Below, piece after piece: positions 1-12,977 of a stretch of 64,000 nucleotides of DNA (position 1 is the first letter of the stretch; each line of letters starts with the position of its first letter). The translations under genes were made by a program, and so were the position numbers. This stretch comes from Hydractinia symbiolongicarpus (lineage: Eukaryota; Cnidaria; Hydrozoa; Anthoathecata; Hydractiniidae): NCBI RefSeq assembly GCF_029227915.1, contig NC_079875.1, positions 28,582,001 to 28,646,000 of the forward strand. The letters are read 5' to 3'. The notes below the pieces were generated by a model. The model was not told the origin of the DNA, did no database searches, and was given only the letters and a program-made list of their open reading frames with translations.

Positions 1-899
1 CGTTAATGTTGAAGATATTTAATTAGATCATTTTACTTAGCACAAACTTAATACAGTTAAAGTTAATAGGTTGGAATTTTGTTTTCTTTTTTAAAAATTT
101 CTATCATCGACTGGCAATGGTCGAAATCATTTTAGCTATTTATTAAATGAGATGATAATAAATTTAGTTTTTACTTGAAGCAAAAGTAGCGATAAGTAGC
201 GCTAAAGACCGTTAGAAAAGTAGAGATAAGGAGCGGGCGGAATGTTTTAAATGTAAGTTCATTGGAAACAGAAAGTGTTGCTTTTTTATGTGAACTTAAA
301 CCGAAGGCTTATTTTTTGCTTTTACTAGTTCGTCTTTGAAAAAAAGAATTAATGAGGCAAGGAAAGGTTTTCATCATCTATTAAATTTAGCTTCAGGAAA
401 GATCTGAAAAACAAGCGAAGGAAAGAAACCCTCAACAATCTATAAGTTGCGAATTTCGTTTTGTTAATATATTGTAGGCAACATGATGATATATTAGCCC
501 ACCAAAATGCCAGTGTGGTTGTTGATTTCTAAGATTTTCATGAAATTTGGGACTTTCCACATGTCCTAGAAGAAATAAAAGGATCAAAATTTCAACTTGA
601 TTTTCCCAAGCTAAAAGCTGTATGTATAATGGCTTTATAGCAGAGCACTTACTTAGGAGCGACGGTCGTGGAAAAATTCGAGATAAGGAAAGTTTGCCAA
701 AACCATGCACACATCATATAAATTCTTAAACCTGGTTAAGGATGGACTATTTATCAGAAGAGTCAATTAATACTATTCTCATGCTATATGTAGTTAAACA
801 TATGAAAAAATTCAAAATGCTACATTGCTTTTTACCTCGAGCTTACCCTTTCTGCCATGATGCATGATGAGTAAACGAAGTGAAAATTGTACAAATTCG
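1..899. other. AT-rich non-coding stretch
   Basis: I see no supportable gene here. A 92-codon minus-strand frame around 432-710 resembles nothing I know and has no splice or start context. Phrases such as GAGATAAGGA recur near 227 and 677, as in the transposon end at about 0.9-1.1 kb. Part of this stretch may therefore be the interior of that element. Confidence 0.4.
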
Positions 900-1122
900 A
901 AATCTAGATTTTGAGAAAGTTTGGGAAATTCGAACGTTCGAACGTTTTTCTGATTGAAAATGTACTCAAGGGACCGTAAAAATAGTTTGAGGTAGGGAAA
1001 GTTCGAGATAGCGAGTAGTCGAGATACTGGACGCGTTTTAGCCTGCGGACGGTTGAAATGCCGAAGGAACCGATGAAATTCTTTCGAGAAACGAATTGTC
1101 GAAATAACGAGCGTCGACTGTA
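900..1122. mobile_element. Terminus of a Tigger/pogo-type DNA transposon
   Basis: The segment ends in CGAAATAACGAGCGTCGACTG followed by TA. Read from the other strand it begins CAGTCGACGCTCGTTATTTC. A CAGT start next to a TA dinucleotide with GTTATTTCGA-like text is typical of pogo/Tigger inverted repeats in animal genomes (family knowledge). Internally it has several GAGATA phrases. I could not find the matching opposite end, so it may lie left of the window or be lost. No transposase is visible, so this is probably a non-autonomous copy. Confidence 0.4.
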
Positions 1123-1959
1123 TGACTATATTTCCTTTTCCTTTGTGTCATTTACATATACATTTATATTTAACTACGTACTATCTAGTATTTAATTTCA
1201 TATACGGGCAAAAGAATAACGTATCGGCTTTTGATGAGGTAATGCATGCTACCTACGAAAGCAATAACTACCTTTAAAAATATCGAAATGGTAGACGCAG
1301 GTGAGTTTTAAATCTATTGATCGGAAAATAAAAACCTATTTCCATGTAATATTTATTCTCTTCGTATAAATTTCTCACTTAACTCATGAGCAAATTATAT
1401 TCACATTCATTTCATTTAAAAGATGTTTATAATGTGAAAAATGTGAAAGTGACTTGTTAGCTACTTTTTAAATTTATCCTAAGTTTAAAGCTATATATTT
1501 TTTAAAAAAATTGCTAATTGAATAAAGAACTGTAATTGACTTAGAAATCTATAATGCCAGCCTTGGATCACGTGACGTGACTATATATATTGTACTTACA
1601 TCAGTATGGTAAAACCTCCATCGTATATGAACAACTAAAGCAAGGAATAGCTGAAATTACAATATATGTTTGATATTCGTGCATTAAAAGTAAGTTTAAA
1701 AATTAACAGCACTTATTTAAGCTACAACGAAAGCATTCTTTAACCTCACTGGTTTAATTTCCAACCTAGACGTGCAAATGTCCGATGTGTCACGCATATA
1801 ATCCATGTGAATCAAACGAAAATATATGCAAAAAAGCAAAATAAAAGAAAAACAGAAGGTGTCTAACAATCGTTGCGCAAAAAGCTAAATCTGAAAAAAA
1901 AATTGTACTTGCTTTGACAATGCGACTTTTATTATCTCTATCAACACTTCTCTTACCAG
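1123..1959. other. Non-coding stretch before the FMO exon
   Basis: AT-rich sequence with no supportable gene. The last 60 bases form a good pyrimidine-rich tract that ends in the splice acceptor TCTTACCAG. This makes the 3' part likely intron. I looked for earlier flavin monooxygenase exons on this strand and found none, so they probably lie upstream of the window. Confidence 0.45.
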
Positions 1960-2196
1960 GTAGATGTTATCCCATATGGTGACGAACTGGCTGCCTTAAT
2001 TGGATGCAAACCTAACATGCTTAAAATGTTGTTCACAGATCCTGCACTTTGTGGAAGGAAACGTCGCAGTCTACGAATTGGGTTCGGTTGTTCTGTTTTG
2101 TTTTCGTTGCTTTGTTTCATATTTATCTGTTGTGGTAAAGATTTTCCATGTAATGAAGCTAAAAAATGTTTCATAAATAACAAAGCAGTCACATAG
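1960..2196 (+). CDS. Flavin-containing monooxygenase-like terminal exon (partial)
   Basis: After the acceptor TCTTACCAG an open frame of 78 codons runs to TAG. Residues 5-31 read IPYGDELAALIGCKPN followed by MLKMLFTDPALC. This matches the C-terminal part of animal flavin-containing monooxygenases, where a Y-x-D-E-I-A segment, a G-x-K-P-N segment and an L-x-x-D-P segment follow one another. These enzymes oxidise soft nucleophiles with FAD and NADPH at the ER membrane. The usual next block (FFGPC and PYQYRL) is absent: residues 33-45 are basic and unlike it. A hydrophobic run (SVLFSLLCFIFICC, about residues 47-60) follows, which could be a membrane anchor or the accidental reading of a decayed exon. 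The FAD- and NADPH-binding exons are not in the window. The family call is firm, but I cannot tell whether the gene is active. Confidence 0.72.
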   Translation, partial: VDVIPYGDELAALIGCKPNMLKMLFTDPALCGRKRRSLRIGFGCSVLFSLLCFIFICCGKDFPCNEAKKCFINNKAVT

Positions 2197-3316
2197 ACGA
2201 AAGGAAAATACAACTTGTGTGAAGTTAATTTTGACTTCTTTTGTTGAAACTATTCAAATAAACGGGCTGGAATTTAAGAGAAAAAGGCACGTAGCTTCCA
2301 ACTGCTATATGACGTTTTAAATGCTAATCAGTGTTGTGTTTTTTAATATTATCAGGATCTTCAATGAACACACAAGCTTACAAAACTTGATGGTCTCTCT
2401 AATATGCTTTTTATTTTCCAAGTGGTCAACCGATGCTTACTGGCTACTTCTCAAATGTATTTTTTTTAGATTTATATATATTGTGTATTATAGGTAAATT
2501 TTCAATTGTGTGTAGTATTTTTATAATGTCATTTAGCTATCAGAATTAAACTTTAAAAATGTTCATCTTACCTAAGCAAGCACAGTTTTTCATGGCTATT
2601 TCTTCTTATGGTTCGCGAAAATGTTATCATTTTCAGGGTAACGAAGGGAAAACTTTTTTGTTAAGGGGGGTATGGGGTAGGGGCAAGGACCTGTGTGGAA
2701 CAATAGGGTTCTGTGGACTTATTATTTTAAAAAGTTTTTCCAAAACCCAAAAAAGTCCAACCTTGTCCCAGGGCTCTCCTTAATCGGCGCTATCTCATAT
2801 ACAAGAAGAAACAGCAGGTCCTGAGGTCGAGGTTGGAAAAAGTCCACGCTATTTTTTTCAACTGAATATTTCAGGCGTTGATTTTGACGTTTAGGTGAGG
2901 GTGCAGGGGGAGGGGGGGGGGAGGGGGGCTAAAGTTGGAGTGATTGGCGACTCTTCTAACAAGAACATAGAGAAATCTATCAATTTCCATTGTCATCTTT
3001 TGATGAGTGATAATTGCTTTAATTTGACGCCTAATATTAACTGTTATGATTGAGAGGATCAAGAAGTACCAAACAAATTTTGCAGATAACGATGACGTTA
3101 ATTTGATCGTCACAGAAAGTAACATTAAATCCTGAAAAATGTGACCATTTTCCAAACTTAAAAACATCTTTTTTTATACATTCTCATTATTTTGAAGTTC
3201 TTTTATATGACTCGTTCCGCCAAGAAGGAGATAGGCCCCACGGTAATATTTGATAACAAAACTTTAATTATCCAATAACCGTTAGTTGTAAGTATAGCTT
3301 GTAATGTTTAATATAT
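2197..3316. other. Non-coding stretch
   Basis: No gene supported. It contains G-rich homopurine text near 2907-2926. The frames at 2559-2783 (+) and 2871-3167 (-) look like chance: low complexity, no splice context and no family resemblance. Confidence 0.4.
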
Positions 3317-3460
3317 ATTAGTTCTAGTCGTTAGCCTGTGGGAAAATCCACCTGTCCACCCTTTAGCATTGATGTATGTTCACACAACAGTACAAGTACA
3401 TAAGACTAGTCGTTAGCCCGTTGTTGAATCAATGGGTTCACCCATTCTTTGGTTTCTGCT
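3317..3460. mobile_element. Short inverted-repeat element remnant (GTCGTTAGCCCGT type)
   Basis: CTAGTCGTTAGCCTGTGGG with AAAATCCACC occurs near 3321, and CTAGTCGTTAGCCCGT near 3407. Both resemble the termini CTAGTCGATAAGGCCCGTGG seen at 26.58, 27.37 and 44.70 kb. This looks like one dispersed non-autonomous DNA element family. No coding capacity is seen. Confidence 0.4.
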
Positions 3461-6400
3461 TGGCTTAGCTCGTTTACTTTTATAGCTTTTTGTGGTTAAT
3501 TTCAGCTATGTTGACATTTCAAATTGTGGTGCTGCTGTGAACTCTACACACAAAAGACGCGAGAAGCCACCTTTATTAAGCAGTCACAGCTTTCTCTTAT
3601 TTACAATCTAATTATATACAACAAGAGACATATTTTGGCAGTTATAGAAACAAATTAAGCGAAACATTTTATTTATGTGGCACTCTTGTGGGAAGTCTTC
3701 GTCAGTGAGAAGAGAAGTGTGGCCGGTAACAGCATGTCATGAAATAAACAGTGGTTCTATGTGAGTATTAGGAGATTTAAGTAAATTTTTTATGTTGTGC
3801 ATGCTTATTGCAATCAGAAGGTTTAAATATATTGTAAGTTTTAAAATAACCTATATTAGGTGTTTGATTTTTAAGAAATCTCAAAACTAGCTTGATACAA
3901 ATTTTTCTAATGAAGTTTTTAGGTTCCGTTCCGTGTATACTTTAAAGATGCGAAATAATTGTTTTTATATTAGTTTTCTTGGTTGTTTTTTGTGTGTTAA
4001 AAGCTCGAGAGGATTTACAGTGGAGAAAAAAAATCATTCGCTGTTCAAGGAACTACAAAACTGCCGTTGGTGTTTGACTTTACCGACTTACGTGTATTCC
4101 CGGGCTAGAAATATATTTACAACGGGCGGCCAACATTGTAGCATAAATAACAAATGGACCTCGTGTTTGGTAAACTTGAACGGCTAAGCTTGAGAAAACA
4201 ATGTTCGAGCCAATTTTTGTGCCGTGAAATCTGATTTCTTTCAATTACAATGTAAAATTGGTTGTATCAGGAAATCGGATTATTTAAGTACTCGAATTCA
4301 TATAACAGTTTGATAATTCCACTATTTGATTAGTTAGCAATACGCTCTTCATGAAAAGCTTTATTTTAATAGTTTTTTTTTAATCATTTATCCTTAAAGC
4401 ATTCCTTTCCTAAATATATTGCAAAAGTTTTATGTGGTTATCATGCAGAATGATTTCCCTTGATAAAATAAATTTTTTGTAAGTTTTAAGTCAAGGCGAT
4501 GGCTAGAGGTATCGGATCCAAAAATTTGACATGTAGGATTCTAATGGACAAATATAAAAATTAATGAAATCATGCAGATTGACCGAAAAGAATTAACCGC
4601 AAGCGTAACCGTAAGGAAGAGGACATTCGACCTCGAAAAGAACCGAAACTTTTTCAGCTATTTTTCCATGTAAGATTATTGTCATAAATGTTAACCTGAC
4701 GACAACTGTACTTCAATTAGAGGAGCAGTAATTTATAAATTTGTATTAATCACAAGTAGAATGTTGTTCGATCAAGCTGTATAATGCAGCAATAATGGAT
4801 AATATACGCAAAGACGAGAAAAATAATAATGGCAGCATGAAAGGGGAAAGTAAGCTTATGTTGATGTTAATTGTTACAGTGTTATCGTAGCTTTTGTCAA
4901 CCCGTATTTCTTTGTTGTATCCTAATAATGTTTTCACCGATATGTTCATAGTCATTTGTTACAAACCACATTCACATGAATCAAACAGAAAGACTACTAA
5001 TTTGTGGAGACGTACAGAAAAGCTCCAGTCATGAACACCAAGATACTAATTAGAGGGGTATTGGTATTAGCTAAGGACCTACATGGAAAACTTTAGCGTT
5101 TTTATTTAAAACAAACAATGACAAAGTTCATTATGGCCTAATAACGCAACAATAGAGCGTAATTTTCTGATTTCTTTTTTAAATATTAAATTGTGCAACA
5201 CACATAAAGCTTGTCTAAAAGCAATAACAACGCCACAAATATAACAAATTTGAGCGTTATCATTACACAAAGGTTTTCATGAGAACAATAAAATAAATTA
5301 ACAGTGACTTTCTTAAAACAAATTTTAAATCAATTTGAAAAAGCACACAAAGGACAGAATAAAAATAAAAGTTTAGCAAAAGTGACATGTTGCTGCGACT
5401 TTTTTTTCTTTCTTTACAAAAAACAACACATCCACTTTGCCTGTTACAAACACACGAAACAAGCGTATTACTATATAGATTACATACAAGTTAGTTGAAA
5501 TGACACACCTATAACTTGTATTGCATTTTTCCGCGCGCAAAAAATTAAAAACACTTCATATTTTTTCTCCTCTTTTAATGTCACCAGTATTTCCTGTTAA
5601 CGAGAAACGATATGTATTCTGAAAAAAGGTTTGGCTAACACTACGCAGAAAGAATCTAAGATTTAACCTGGCAACGTACAATTTTTAACGCTTGTTAGCT
5701 ACTCATTGATCTCTGAGTTATTACTAAGACAAAAAATTTTAAAGAAAGCAAATTGGTGTTGATACTGTCACTTCTGTATTGATACTTCGCCTTTCCTTTA
5801 CAATTCTTCATTGACAGACAGAACTGAAAAACAATATACATATGATATGAACAAACCTCTGTAATTTTTTAATTCTTTTATAATACATGCATCCTGTTAA
5901 ATTTTTGCGCGTAATATTATACAAAAAACAAATACTTTTGAGCCTTGCTTTAAACTGAAACATGTACTATGCATTTACAGACGTCCAACCAATTGACTTT
6001 TTCCTTTTTTTTTATTATCAGAGGCTGCGATAAAGTAGTACTTAGCGCGTCTTGTTATTTTACTACAATTGTAAGAAATGTTGCACACAAGGTGTACGCC
6101 CACTCAAATTACAACTTACTGCATACTTGTACTAACGCGTGGTACAGTTCATAGTTCTTATTAATAGCTGCAGTCAGCGTTAAACGTGAGGTGAGACAGT
6201 TGCTTGTGTTTAAATCCGGTGTCGCAACGCCTGTTCCGTCGGATAGTATTTAATAAGTTAATGCTGGTGTAATATTATTTACATTGGTACTTACTCGAGT
6301 TTGTTGGGACACGTACTTTATTTAAAACTTTTAGTTGAGTGTCTTTATCCAAACGTCATTCATGCTATAGAAAATATTTATTGATAAAATTATGTTTAAA

Positions 6401-8223
6401 ATTTAAACATTTATCTTTTAAAAATTCACTTACCTTCATAATCACACGTTTATCATCAGAGAATACTATTTTCAAACAAACGCGAGCCTTTACACGCCAT
6501 TTAATCGTACAGTTTTGGTCAATTGATTTTTAGAAAAAAATAATTGTTGTCCTGAGAAAGATAAAGTTACATCTCTTTAAAACGGCGTATCATTAGTGCA
6601 GTAAACTTTGAATAAGTCATTTTGCAAACTTCATTAATCCAGTGGGAACGAAATAAATAGAAAGATACACTACGTGCCAGCGCGAACAAAAAGACTTAAT
6701 TCCCATGGATGCTTGCATAATGAAATTATCTGTGACCAACAAAATTATCGTCCGTTACAAATTAATTTTCGTACAACCCATTAGAGACATTGTAATAAAA
6801 ATAAAAATTCGATCAAAAAATACGGCAACACTTCCAAGAGTTTTAAGAGAAAAATGCCACCTATCCTTTTAATTAGATGAACACAAATTAATTTATCCAT
6901 TTTATTATATTATTGCAACTTTGGCAGAAGACAAAAAAACATATAGGTTATGCTAGGAAATTTATTGAGGTCAGATTCGAAAATTTCAATGTTCTTTAGT
7001 TTTTATGATAATGTGATCAGTCCAATTTGCAATTATCCGCAAAGATGCAAAATTTATATTTTGTAAAATTGAATGACACGTCAATAAGTTAACTGGGAAT
7101 TTATATAAGCGATAACACATTTAAAAAAACAAAACCAGAATAAGAATAACTTTATAAACGTAAAAATTGTAAAAAAAATGTAGCTGCTACAATTATGGTA
7201 AAAGGGCGTGCTTATGTTTGTTTTATGTGTTTTGTTTTCAATATACGTCTTTTAAATAATGTCCATACATGAATTTTCATGTTAGAATTAAGTTACCTCG
7301 CTGCAGCCTTGCCAATACCAATAAATGTGCGATTAATTGTCTCACTACTACCACCTATATTGGATACTTTTTCGACTTATGAAAATCGAGAAGAAGTGGG
7401 AGAAATTTTTAGTTACAAAGCAGTGTATGCTTAACCAAACAAAGTTTAAAACTGTCACAACAGCTACTCGATGAACTTTTATGTTGAACAAATAAATAAA
7501 AAGGTTACAAGTTTCAGTCTTATCTTCTTTGACTTTTCTTTCCAAAATTTTGAATTTTTCTCCGACAAGCACTTTTTAAAGTAATCGTCATGGCTAGTAA
7601 TTTTTCTATTTTGTTGTTTTTTAGGAGATTTAGAATTTCGGAAATCCCAAGTAAAACCTTTGGTAGAAACTCTAATGTGATATAAATTAATAGTAAATTC
7701 ACTTACAAAATAAACAATTGTGAAATTTAAGGACATACATGCAGCAAATACCTTACCTTCTTCAGGTTAAGTGCTGATAGTGGTGAATCTTCTACATAAC
7801 TAATTGGTAATTTTTTGCTAAATGGAATTGTAATGACTTAAATTACTGGTCAAGAAAGAATTCACCAATATATTCAGTCACATTTTTAAAAATGAATAAC
7901 TTATTTCCTTACCAGCAGCTATTTGAATCTACTTGGAATAGTTCTTTTTTTCCGGTGTTTCTGGTTCTTCCTTCGATGTAAACGCAGAACTGGAACATAA
8001 CGAGTAGTCGTTCATTATTGGAGCGCTTTAGTACATGTGTACATTATGTTAAGAATCAAGTAAAGCGCATACACCATTATAGTGTTCCGACCCTAACATA
8101 TTTTTCAAAAAATAACTTTCCCCGCAACGATAGCTGAAATAAAGAGTTTACAAGCAAAATAATCGGTCAATATTGTTTTATTTTGCGGAATAAGTTTTTA
8201 TGAAAGTTAAAAAAATGAATCGT
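3461..8223. other. Long AT-rich non-coding stretch
   Basis: No gene supported on either strand. Frames of 60-85 codons (for example 3933-4187 on plus and 7479-7736 on minus) have AT-driven composition rich in F, I, K, N and Y, no recognisable motif and no convincing splice signals. Homopolymer A and T runs are frequent. It could be intron or intergenic DNA. Confidence 0.45.
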
Positions 8224-8550
8224 GACACCGAACTGAGCGCTTAGTACAGTTTAATAATGTTTAATAATGTTCCACAGGCGTATAATAATACGTATAATAA
8301 TAATGTTTCAATAAAAATACAAGAAAAAGTCCATTGCTAACAACGGGCTGAGCGGTTAGTCCAGGTAAACAGTGTTGCACATTTGTACAGGCGTGATTCC
8401 CCGAGAAAATTCAAAAATTAATTGTCACAGTGGGCTGACCCTTTAGTACAGATAAAGCACGTCGCATAGGCGTTACAGCCTTTTTTTAAAAAACAGTCCG
8501 TTGTTCACACTGGGCAAAGCACTTAGTACAGTTAAACAGATTTGAACACG
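8224..8550. repeat. Four imperfect copies of a GGGCTGAGCGCTTAGTACAG-type repeat
   Basis: Related phrases occur near 8231, 8345, 8429 and 8506: CTGAGCGCTTAGTACAGTTT, CTGAGCGGTTAGTCCAGGTA, CTGACCCTTTAGTACAGATA and CAAAGCACTTAGTACAGTTA. Most copies are followed by a GTTGCACAGGCGT-like phrase. Spacing is about 80-115 bp. Single relatives are seen near 11,633 (GACACCGGGATGAACGCTT) and 46,406. It reads as a small decayed tandem array of a dispersed repeat. Confidence 0.5.
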
Positions 8551-9334
8551 CTTTTAACGTGTTAAAGTTTTCGTCAGATGTAACCTTGTAGTACTTGTTT
8601 TGCAGTTTAGATGGATACATGATGACTTTGCGAATGTAAACTAACCAATTATAAATTTGAAGCTTTTTAATACAAATGATAAGCAATCAAACAAATAACA
8701 ATATTTACCATTTTTTTTACTTCGCTCAAAAAAGTATTTTTATGATTTTTTTTGTTGTGATTGCAGCTTTGGATAATGTATTTCCGCTGCGAATGACGTC
8801 ATCCCTAAATATTGCCTGGGAAGACAACGAGATGGGATTGCCAGAACATAAACGCGCGGGATCCAGGCTAAAGTACTTACTTTGGGCCTTAAAAAAACTG
8901 TTATTTTCAGAATTTTAATTTCTTATCGAACTTAAATCCTAAATCGAACTTTTCTTCTCCTTTCGGTCTATGTACCCTAACGTCGTGTTTCTTATGAGCA
9001 AAAAGTTTTGTTTGTAAAAATTCCTCCATAAGAGTTGCATGTAAAATGTGACATAACTTACGTAAGTGTTACGTTACATGTGTTACGTTACACTTTTAGT
9101 GTTTTAAAATTGCATACAGAATTGTTATATATTTCTCCGTACCATTAACCATTGTCCGACAACTCCAAGGCTCAAATATTTGTTTTTAAAATAAAAGCCA
9201 ACCTGAACTAATTTTTTTGCGAAATGAATTTCACATTGGTCGATCGCGAAGTAGTTCACAATTGTTCGAGTAACTTTGCTTAATACAAGGTCTCAAAACA
9301 GACATAACGACGATATCAAATCTGAAACAACTAT
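8551..9334. other. Non-coding stretch
   Basis: No gene supported. A frame at 8676-8918 includes ALDNVFPLRMTSSLNIAWED, but around it only a GAATGACGTCAT phrase is notable. That phrase is also seen in the dispersed repeats at 10.7, 26.6 and 45.0 kb, so a repeat fragment is more likely than a gene. Confidence 0.35.
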
Positions 9335-9445
9335 GCGGTCTTACTGCATTATTTAGTACTTTTGGGAAACGAAACGGTCGATGTTATCCTCGGCGACTTT
9401 AATGTAAATGCATTGAGTTACAAAAATTGCTTTTTTCATCTCTGA
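9335..9445 (+). pseudogene. LINE-type endonuclease fragment
   Basis: A 36-codon frame contains VDVILGDFNVNALSYKN. The pattern (hydrophobic)-x-GDFN-(I/V)-N is a conserved strand-loop of the apurinic-like endonuclease domain found in non-LTR retrotransposons. The aspartate and asparagine there belong to the catalytic site (family knowledge). The frame is closed by stops on both sides and no reverse transcriptase is visible nearby. It is therefore a very short relic, and with so few residues a chance match cannot be excluded. Confidence 0.4.
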
Positions 9446-10710
9446 CATAATAACGTTTTATTTTTTCATGAGTTCCACGTCTAATGTCAAGGCCCCTGCT
9501 AAAAAATGTATATTTACATTGTGATCGCGATGCAAACAAATTAAAAATAATCAAGAAATAAGTCAAAATTAGTCAAAAACCTCAGAAGAGCGGTTGTCAC
9601 ACAGTAAAGTTTTGAGTAATCATTTGAACCTTTATCCTGTTTTTAATTTAGAAATCTCTGCCCTTGGTAGATCATTAAACCTTTTTTTTCTGAAATGCTA
9701 TCTTAACAAAGCGGAAAACGTTAAGCCTTTAGATTACTTCAGCTCAGTTAAATAAAAACAAATTTTCTGCTTATTTTAGTACTCTATATTTTACTTTCTT
9801 GTATCCTGCAACAGTGACACTTTCTATGCTATTACGACATAATTGATATTAGAGTCTTATATATATAACAAATCAATGCATTATGCGAACACACTTGCAT
9901 TTCCTCATATAGTGCATTGATCTAGAACATAATAAAATGGTACATATGCCAAAACAAGCAAGAGGGTGCAAAATTTTATTTCACGCATTTGGTTATTTAA
10001 AAATCCGTAACTTAGACGTTTATTTAAAAGTCAATAGACACATACTTGTTCTTATGTGGTGTTGTTGCTGCTGCTCTTCATGTTCGACGCTGCGGTTTGC
10101 GTCGGCGTCTTTCCGCATCCTGATTTAGTTGACGCCGCCGACGCCTTTCAGCAGAGTCACCTGCTTCCTCCTTTAGCGAAATAATATATCAGGCCGACAT
10201 TACCAAACACCTGCCAAAATACATAAAAGAAATTACTGATCCAGAAAAAATAATAAGATCGTGTGATTGTTAGAAACAGTAAATAAATATTTTCAATATT
10301 TACGTTTTATTACCACTATTAATCCGTGTTTTTCACAATTGATTCGGTGACCAGCCTTTGGGAACTTAAATAACGTTGTCCACGAAAGTCGCGGTTAAAA
10401 AAACACGTCAGCAAGGCCCGGTAATGCCCCAAATTTTGTGGGGAAAATTTCTTTATCCGTTGTCGGTATTCTGTTTGGGAGTTGCCGGTAATGTTTACTT
10501 AAGGAGATATTGAAAATGAACGTAACCCTTCTGTCTGTCACAGTTACCTCTTAGTTTAAGTAAATTTAAATAAATCCAGTTGAGCAAAAAAGAAATCTGT
10601 CATTTATTTTATGACAACGTCAGCTGAGTCCGACCATTGTACAAAAGATTTTTTAGAATTTCTTTTACCCGCTTTCTCTATTTTGAACCAGAAATGAATA
10701 TGCAGAGTGA
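9446..10710. other. Non-coding stretch with a GC-rich inverted segment
   Basis: No gene supported. At about 10,088-10,150 GCGTCGGCGTC is followed by GACGCCGCCGACGC, an imperfect inverted repeat in otherwise AT-rich DNA. Upstream is a short run of GTTGCTGCTGCTC. Confidence 0.4.
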
Positions 10711-10714
10711 TTGG

Positions 10715-10830
10715 CTCTTTTGATGACGTCATTAACTTGTCTGTTTCAAAACGAGTGGGTTGGGCCAGCTTTAAAAAGTACGTCCCAGATAATCCCTGGA
10801 TACCCACGCAAGAAATGGCGTCAAATTTTT
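10715..10830. repeat. Dispersed repeat with a GATGACGTCATTAAC block (copy 1)
   Basis: TGATGACGTCAT, then CTTGTCTGTTTCAAAACG, then GTCCCAGATAATCCC and TACCCACG recur in the same order near 45,050-45,150. There the text is TGATGACGTCAT, CCTGTCTATTCCAAAACG, GTCCCAGATGTTTC and TACCCACG. The two copies are clearly related but diverged. A fragment is also near 26,640. It is probably the interior of a non-autonomous DNA element. Confidence 0.5.
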
Positions 10831-11293
10831 TCTTTAACTTTTGTTTTCATGTTTAAGTTTCAAAAAGCGTTAAACAAGATTTTTAACAAAACTTCCAAAG
10901 GTTGCTGGGTTTTTTTATACTAACTGCTTACATAAAATTTGATAATTTCCGAAAATGTGTATTACGTGATCAATTAATATTTAGTGGTCAACTTCTTTCA
11001 TGAAGTTCTTTTGACTACTCGATAAATTTTAAAAGTCGTGTTTGAAAACATCTTTAAGCATTCCCACGGTACACATTAAACAGTAAACAAAATAAAAATA
11101 AGGATGCAATGTTCATTCGATATTACCCAAGGGCTCAACTTGACAACTTTGATATTTCTATATCAGTCTTTTAATACGTTTTAAGACACATTTTTTCTCC
11201 TATTTTCATTCAAATCAGAAAAAGAACAGTACTTCCTTGTCGCCGCTGGATTTGGAGGCAAGCAACACCATTGCACCATTGTGCTCCTCCAAA

Positions 11294-11314
11294 CCCCCCC
11301 CCCCCCCCCCCCCC
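11294..11314. repeat. Poly-C tract of 21
   Basis: An uninterrupted run of 21 C. Similar shorter G or C runs occur near 2907, 33,930 and 46,766. Runs like this mutate fast and are prone to assembly error. Confidence 0.9.
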
Positions 11315-11921
11315 TCCACGCTATTCACCTCAGCGTATAACTAAAAAAATAATAAAAAAATTCTTGCATTATACAATGCGTCATATATTTTTGTCAAAAT
11401 TTCTTGGATTTGGATAGAATTGGTAAGTTTTACCAAATTAAGTTTTCAAACCTGCTTATACATTCTTATACACTAGTTTTCACGAACAGTGATTTACTTT
11501 ATAAAATCTTATGAACCATTGCACTCCTAAATTCCCGGTTCCATTTTTTGACCAGGTGTGATGACGCCATTACAAAAAACACAGATAACATCTCTTTATT
11601 TACAAAATAAATACCTGTAAAAAGCTACTTGTGACACCGGGATGAACGCTTCAAATACACAGATAATACTCTGGTCAAATATTTTTATTTATTATTTATA
11701 AAAATATTAAACACAGGAAAAACGATCTCAGGGACGTATCTAGGGTTAGGCAGCCTAGAAAATTTTTTTTATAGATTTAGATAGAATAATGTATGAAAAA
11801 AAAAATTGGTTTTGGTATCCGCCGATTTCGAAATCATGCCGATGCGGCGTTTTATCGATTTTTTCATTTGATATATTATTTAAAAGCAAACCCGGGGCGA
11901 TCTTAGGCAAAAATGTCGATT

Positions 11922-12125
11922 CGCCTAAAATGTCCGCGGGTTTTAAAGTTCCCAATGAATGAAAATCACAGTTGGAAGAAAAAACGCCTAAAATGTCCGC
12001 GGAATTTCAAGTTTCAATGAATGAAATTCTGAAATGGGAAGAAAAAACGCCTAAAACGTCCGTGGGTTTTTAAGTTAAAACGCCTGTGGGTTTTAAGTTT
12101 ATACGCCTAAAACAACCACGGGTAT
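11922..12125. repeat. Tandem repeat with unit CGCCTAAAATGTCCGCGGG
   Basis: CGCCTAAAATGTCCGCGG starts at 11,922 and 11,985, and variants (CGCCTAAAACGTCCG, CGCCTGTGGG, CGCCTAAAACAACC) follow near 12,048, 12,081 and 12,104. Spacing goes 63, 63, 33, then 23 bp. Successive units have lost their spacer. The block lies just inside the left end of the hAT-like element. Confidence 0.7.
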
Positions 12126-12977
12126 GGTTACATGAACGACAAGTGGATGCTTCTTTTTCAACATGGTTTGGCTGGGTCAGCTCCAATTGCAGGAAGCACT
12201 TCATGTGGCTAGAATAAATCAAAGCAATTGCATGCTAGCTAAGTTAAATGAAGAAGTTTTGAATTTGGAAACCCTTTCAGATAATAAAAGAATTGGACAT
12301 GCTGGAGGGAAGTACTGTTGCCACGTGTGTCATGTTGTAGTTTGAAACTAAACCTTCATTTTGCCTCTGCAAGAGACGATAAATTCATTGCTTTAAAGTA
12401 AGTAATACTTTATATATTTTTTACTGCTGCTGGATTTAAGGCACTTTTGTTTGGAACTATTCTTAAAAGTGGTAAACCAACAGATGTTCTTACAAAACGG
12501 GTGATTTAAATCTCTTTCTTATCAAAACAAAAGGTTTTTAGTTAACCTCGATCAAATGGATTGTTTGTTTATTAAAGCCCAATGCTAAACGAAATAACTG
12601 AGACAATTTATGAAAACACTGTCTTGGCGGTCAGAAGATGTTTTGATGTGTATGCGAAATTTGGTATACAGTTTTACTAGCTACCTGTATGTGCATTAGT
12701 TGGAATTTTGTTAGTTTTTTGCTTACTGTCATAAGGTCACTGGCTTCGTGTAGCTGTTGATTTAAATGTGTATCTTTGTTTCTGTTTGGGAGAGGCAACA
12801 TTCTTGTAAGATAGCTAAGGGACAGCTCTTTCATAAATGCAAAAGTCTAAGCTAAATGTTAATAGATCTGTAGATCCCCTTTCCCTCCCTAAACATCAAA
12901 ATCAAAACAAGTAATATTTGAATGTTGTCAGTCCTTGAAATTATAAGCACTCACCCATGTGTCACTATTAAGCAGGT

